Part shown: in pieces, positions 61,087-64,000 of the stretch
Layout of the letters: every line of letters starts with the position of its first letter
Position numbering within the stretch: position 1 is the first letter of the stretch
From: Theobroma cacao
Taxonomy: Eukaryota; Streptophyta; Magnoliopsida; Malvales; Malvaceae
Reading direction: 5' to 3'
Length of the DNA stretch: 64,000 nt
NCBI RefSeq assembly: GCF_000208745.1
Contig: NC_030859.1
Location: 11,433,765 to 11,497,764 of the forward strand
Notes under the pieces: model-generated
The model's database searches: none
Seen by the model: the letters and a program-made list of their open reading frames with translations, nothing else
Told to the model about the DNA's origin: nothing
Program-made: the position numbers and the translations under genes

Positions 61087-61616
61087 CCTCTCCCATAGCT
61101 AGGAGGGTGTTAGACAACGAATACATATACCTTCCTAGGATGATAATTACTGACAATCTTTTTTTTTCCATATTGTTCGTGCTCTTTTTTCTCGGATCAA
61201 TTTCATTACGCACCATTCTTGTGAGACTCCTCAAGTTCTTAAATAGTAGTTTACCTCTTTGGGGGAACTGATCCACTTGGAAATCAGGTTAGGTTACCTG
61301 TTACGATTTCACCCTCGCGCATATATCAACTCCGAGCAGTGGAATCTGGCGATCCCTCGCTAGTACTATGAGGGGTGTCAAGACTACCGTTTCTGTTAGA
61401 CATGGCGCGTTCAATAGGTGTACCTTCTAACACATACGCAACCAAGCATTGATTACTTATCCATTTATATATCATAAGAACAGGTAGGTTTCTAATGAAG
61501 TAGGGGCTCAAGTAGTCTCCCGTCCTTGACTTACGTTGCGCACCCATAATCCAAGGACAATACTCTACACATACTCCAACAACTCCACTAACAACACTGG
61601 AATCCCTAGGATTCAA
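61087..61616 (-). pseudogene. Leader and gag-start-like remnant
   Basis: Two minus-strand frames follow the PBS: 96 codons from 61616 (begins MNPRDSSVVSGVVGVCVEYC, ends SEGSPDSTARS) and 61276 downward (begins MDQFPQRGKLLFKNLRSLTR), which then runs into the E LTR. Position after the PBS and Ser/Arg/Lys-rich composition suit a gag start. No family motif is recognised and the frame is interrupted between the two parts. Confidence 0.35.
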
Positions 61617-61627
61617 CCAAACCTAAA

Positions 61628-61639
61628 GCTCTGATACTA
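61628..61639 (-). other. Primer-binding site of Gypsy-like element
   Basis: The minus strand reads TAGTATCAGAGC, 11 of 12 matching the initiator-Met tRNA PBS TGGTATCAGAGC. It lies four bases from an LTR terminus at 61644, which marks the 5' LTR as lying to the right. Confidence 0.8.
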
Positions 61640-61643
61640 CCTC

Positions 61644-61820
61644 TATCACAGCCCAATTCCCGGGCCATGACCGGTGCAAAGCCCAATGGGCTCAACCCAC
61701 TAAGCCCAATGCAAGTCTATTTATATAGTCTTATACATTAATCTATATTTTTTTAAAATCCAAAATTCGTAGTGTTCAATTATAGTTCCTTTGAAAACAA
61801 CTCACAAAACCCAATCATGT
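61644..61820 (-). repeat. 5' LTR of Gypsy-like element, start only (D4 terminus)
   Basis: Plus strand TATCACAGCCCAATTC (TG decayed to TA), over 90% similar by eye to 40355-40530. An E insertion interrupts it after 177 bases and the window then ends. Confidence 0.85.
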
Positions 61821-62233
61821 TGTCATGACCCGGAACTCCCATTGAGCCTGTGACAACCGCCGTGATGTCCCGATAGACATTCATTAACCGGAATGTCAAT
61901 CGAAACCTCTCAAGGCTTAACATTAGTTTTTCTCACTTACCCTATGAGTATTAGTCACTAAAATTATATTTTGAGAGATTATAAACTATTTCCAAATCAA
62001 AACAATAGAAAAACAATTTTTTNAATCATGTTGTCATGACCCGGAACTCCCATTGAGCCTGTGACAACCGCCGTGATGTCCCGATAGACATTCATTACCC
62101 GGAATGTCAATCGAAACCTCTCAAGGCTTAACATTAGTTTTTCTCACTTACCCTATGAGTATTAGTCACTAAAATTATATTTTGAGAGATTATAAACTAT
62201 TTCCAAATCAAAACAATAGAAAAACAATTTTTT
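61813..62233. repeat. 210-bp direct duplication flanking a single N
   Basis: 61813-62022 and 62024-62233 are the same sequence except for about one base ('ATTAACCGG' and 'ATTACCCGG'), with N at 62023 exactly between them. The copy includes three to eight bases of D4 flank plus the E start, so it crosses an element boundary. This pattern fits an overlap of two contigs that was not merged. Confidence 0.92.
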
Positions 62234-64000
62234 TCTCACAGAGGCATTTTGGTCATTTTTCCTTAAAAATTTTGAAATTTGCTAAAAATGTAGTATGCGA
62301 GTACGAAACACATTATTCATAATCAAAAATAAGTTTAAACATCTAAAACCTTCATTTAAAATGAAATTATCATTATTAGAATAAAATAAAAATATTGAAT
62401 AAAATATTCAATTTTCTCATAAAACAATATTTTTAGAACACTACATAAATAATTTTTACAACGTAAAAGCAAAATAAATTCATATATATTGTAATACAGT
62501 AAGCTAGAGTATTTAATTTAATTTAATTTACAGTAACAAGTGGGCCCTCGAATAACCAAATGTAAGAAAAATTGTAAACCTACAGTTTCGAAGATGCAAA
62601 TCCAATGGTGGTCCTCGATGAAATCAGCTATCTATAGACTATCCTGAGCCTGAAATGGGTGGAAAAGAGGGTAGTGAGATTATAAAATCCCAGTGAATAA
62701 ACAAATACCATCTAAAATATCTAAAGCTGAGTAAATAGAGACAGATAAAACAGTTTAACATACTGTAATTCATCACCTTTCAACTTGTTTCAACCAAATA
62801 AAATCAATTCATATAAATCGAGTAATCAACATGGCTTATGAATTTCTTAAAACTTTGGCTCGTGCCAAAATCATTTTTATACCCAGTTATTAGGGATACC
62901 TTGATCGAAGGTTATCCAAACCGAGTCTGCCAAGGCTGTAAAAAAGTTATGTATGCATAAATCATGTTTTTATTTTGAAAACATAGTCGTTCCTTGGCGT
63001 TGGCTGAGTTACCCCTCACGTGGTGGTTTGACGTGAAGTGAACTCTAAAAGTTATACCTCGGGAGTTACCCTACTTGCCTCTCCAACTGAGGTAAGAATA
63101 TGACCAGGTTCCGTGCCCCTCTAATAGGCTGGTCCACAGAACTAGCTCACTACAACAAGCTAAACCCACCATACAATAAAAATTCAACAGCATGACATGG
63201 CAATTTTATCATTATCCAGCCTATCAAGGCAAACAACAATTTATACATTTTAACACAAATACCAATTCAGCCATTCATGCTAATATTGTCATAAGCCAAT
63301 CAATTAGAACCATAAATTCACAATACATCAAATGGTCTCCAATTACTCTATTTTCAAAGCCATTATTCAATGTTAAAGCAATTTTATGAAATCATTTCAT
63401 TAAATCACATTTGGTTTATAAAACCGAAAAATTAATCATTTAATTCATTTTCCATGAAATTCACAAAATCGGATAAAAACCACTTTAGATAATTAAGATG
63501 ATAGTAAAATTACTCACAATGTCTAGAATGTGAATTTTCGAAGTACTCTGACTACTGGTCCTCGGATGTAATTTTTTTGCCTTTATCGGAGGACTCACCA
63601 CCTTGACATAGTACAAAATCGAGAAACTTACTACATTGGTACTAAATCAAAATTAAACTAATTTAGACTACTAATGCATGATATGAAATGTAAAATGCAC
63701 GGTTAACCATCTAAACTCGGTATTGGCCTAATTCGTCTTATCACCCGATTAATTGGCCAACGCGTCCAATTTAGCTCCAAATTGCTCCATTTTTTTTCCA
63801 ATACCTTAATTCACCAAACACAAGTCAAATAACCTAAAATTTGGCAAATCCATCTTCACTTTTCTTCTTAGAATTTTCGGTAAATAATGGTGCATTAACA
63901 CCGTGATTTTTCCTACTACTTTTCCACACCATAATTCATCATTTTCTAACCAATTCTCTTAAAATAAAAAATCAAATTCATCCTCACTCAATACAAGGTA
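61821..64000 (-). mobile_element. E-family LTR (copy 7), cut by window end
   Basis: Plus strand TGTCATGACCCGGAAC, i.e. reversed E. It matches copy 4 along its length to the window edge. It contains the suspect 210-base duplication around N at 62023. The left flanking pentamer is CATGT (61816-61820); its partner is outside the window. Confidence 0.9.

Larger units (their letters stand above)
54187..61643 (-). mobile_element. Internal region of degenerate Ty3/Gypsy-like element
   Basis: Bounded by a PPT (54187-54200) and a PBS (61628-61639), both on the minus strand. Without the E solo LTR at 58111-61081 it is about 4.5 kb. Signs of Gypsy ancestry are a pol-tail-like EFEDEFYLSGGD next to the PPT and charged gag-like frames near the PBS. 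I could not find RT, RNase H, integrase or chromodomain motifs on either strand. It is either a decayed autonomous element or a non-autonomous derivative. Most of 54240-57850 is AT-rich with stops in all frames. Confidence 0.65.

Overview
This window looks like repeat-rich intergenic DNA from a flowering plant, probably a eudicot. It is AT-rich and I see no intact host gene, rRNA or tRNA gene. Almost every base belongs to a retroelement: LTR retrotransposons and solo LTRs nested inside one another, plus one 5'-truncated LINE. Boundaries were set by eye, by matching copies to one another, finding TG...CA termini and checking for 5-bp target-site duplications (TSDs). Family letters are mine. Species and database family names cannot be given from sequence alone.

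Families. E: LTR of about 3.0 kb, starts TGTCAAGCCC and ends GTGACA, seven copies, six bounded on both sides by TSDs, never with an internal region. D: LTR of about 2.5-2.7 kb, TGTGAGACC to GTGACA, with a TATA box near +390. D4 and D2: relatives of D starting TGTAACACCC or decayed forms of it. F: another D-like tail sequence present in direct repeats. L1: LTR of about 1.85 kb starting TGTTGGGATGAGCC, belonging to a large non-coding (LARD-like) retrotransposon primed by initiator-Met tRNA.

Layout. 1-7481: D4 sequence holding a D solo LTR and an L1 solo LTR. 7482-21284: an L1 element on the minus strand with both LTRs, PPT and PBS, split by an E solo LTR (11236-14238) and a LINE (15936-18211). 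21285-28995: a D fragment and a D2 LTR with an E solo LTR. 28996-36985: F repeats with an E solo LTR (which holds a 446-bp gap) and a D solo LTR. 36986-40354: a D LTR with an E solo LTR. 40355-64000: a Ty3/Gypsy-like element on the minus strand, inserted in that D LTR. It has a polypurine tract at 54187, a pol-tail-like sequence, gag-like remnants and a PBS at 61628. It carries two D solo LTRs (one holding an E) and two further E copies.

The most unusual feature is the LTR of that last element. The sequence next to the PPT and the sequence next to the PBS are the same D4 terminus in inverted orientation. On the left side two D4 copies are joined end to end in opposite orientation at 43079/43084 by a near-perfect palindrome. 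The simplest reading is a giant palindromic LTR with arms of about 2.7 and 2.9 kb once nested insertions are removed. A second inverted D4 pair lies at 1-170. D-type LTRs also carry two kinds of small palindromic repeats: minisatellite hairpins and dispersed 20-bp iterons.

Two single-N positions (55571, 62023) are each flanked by a direct duplication and look like assembly joins.
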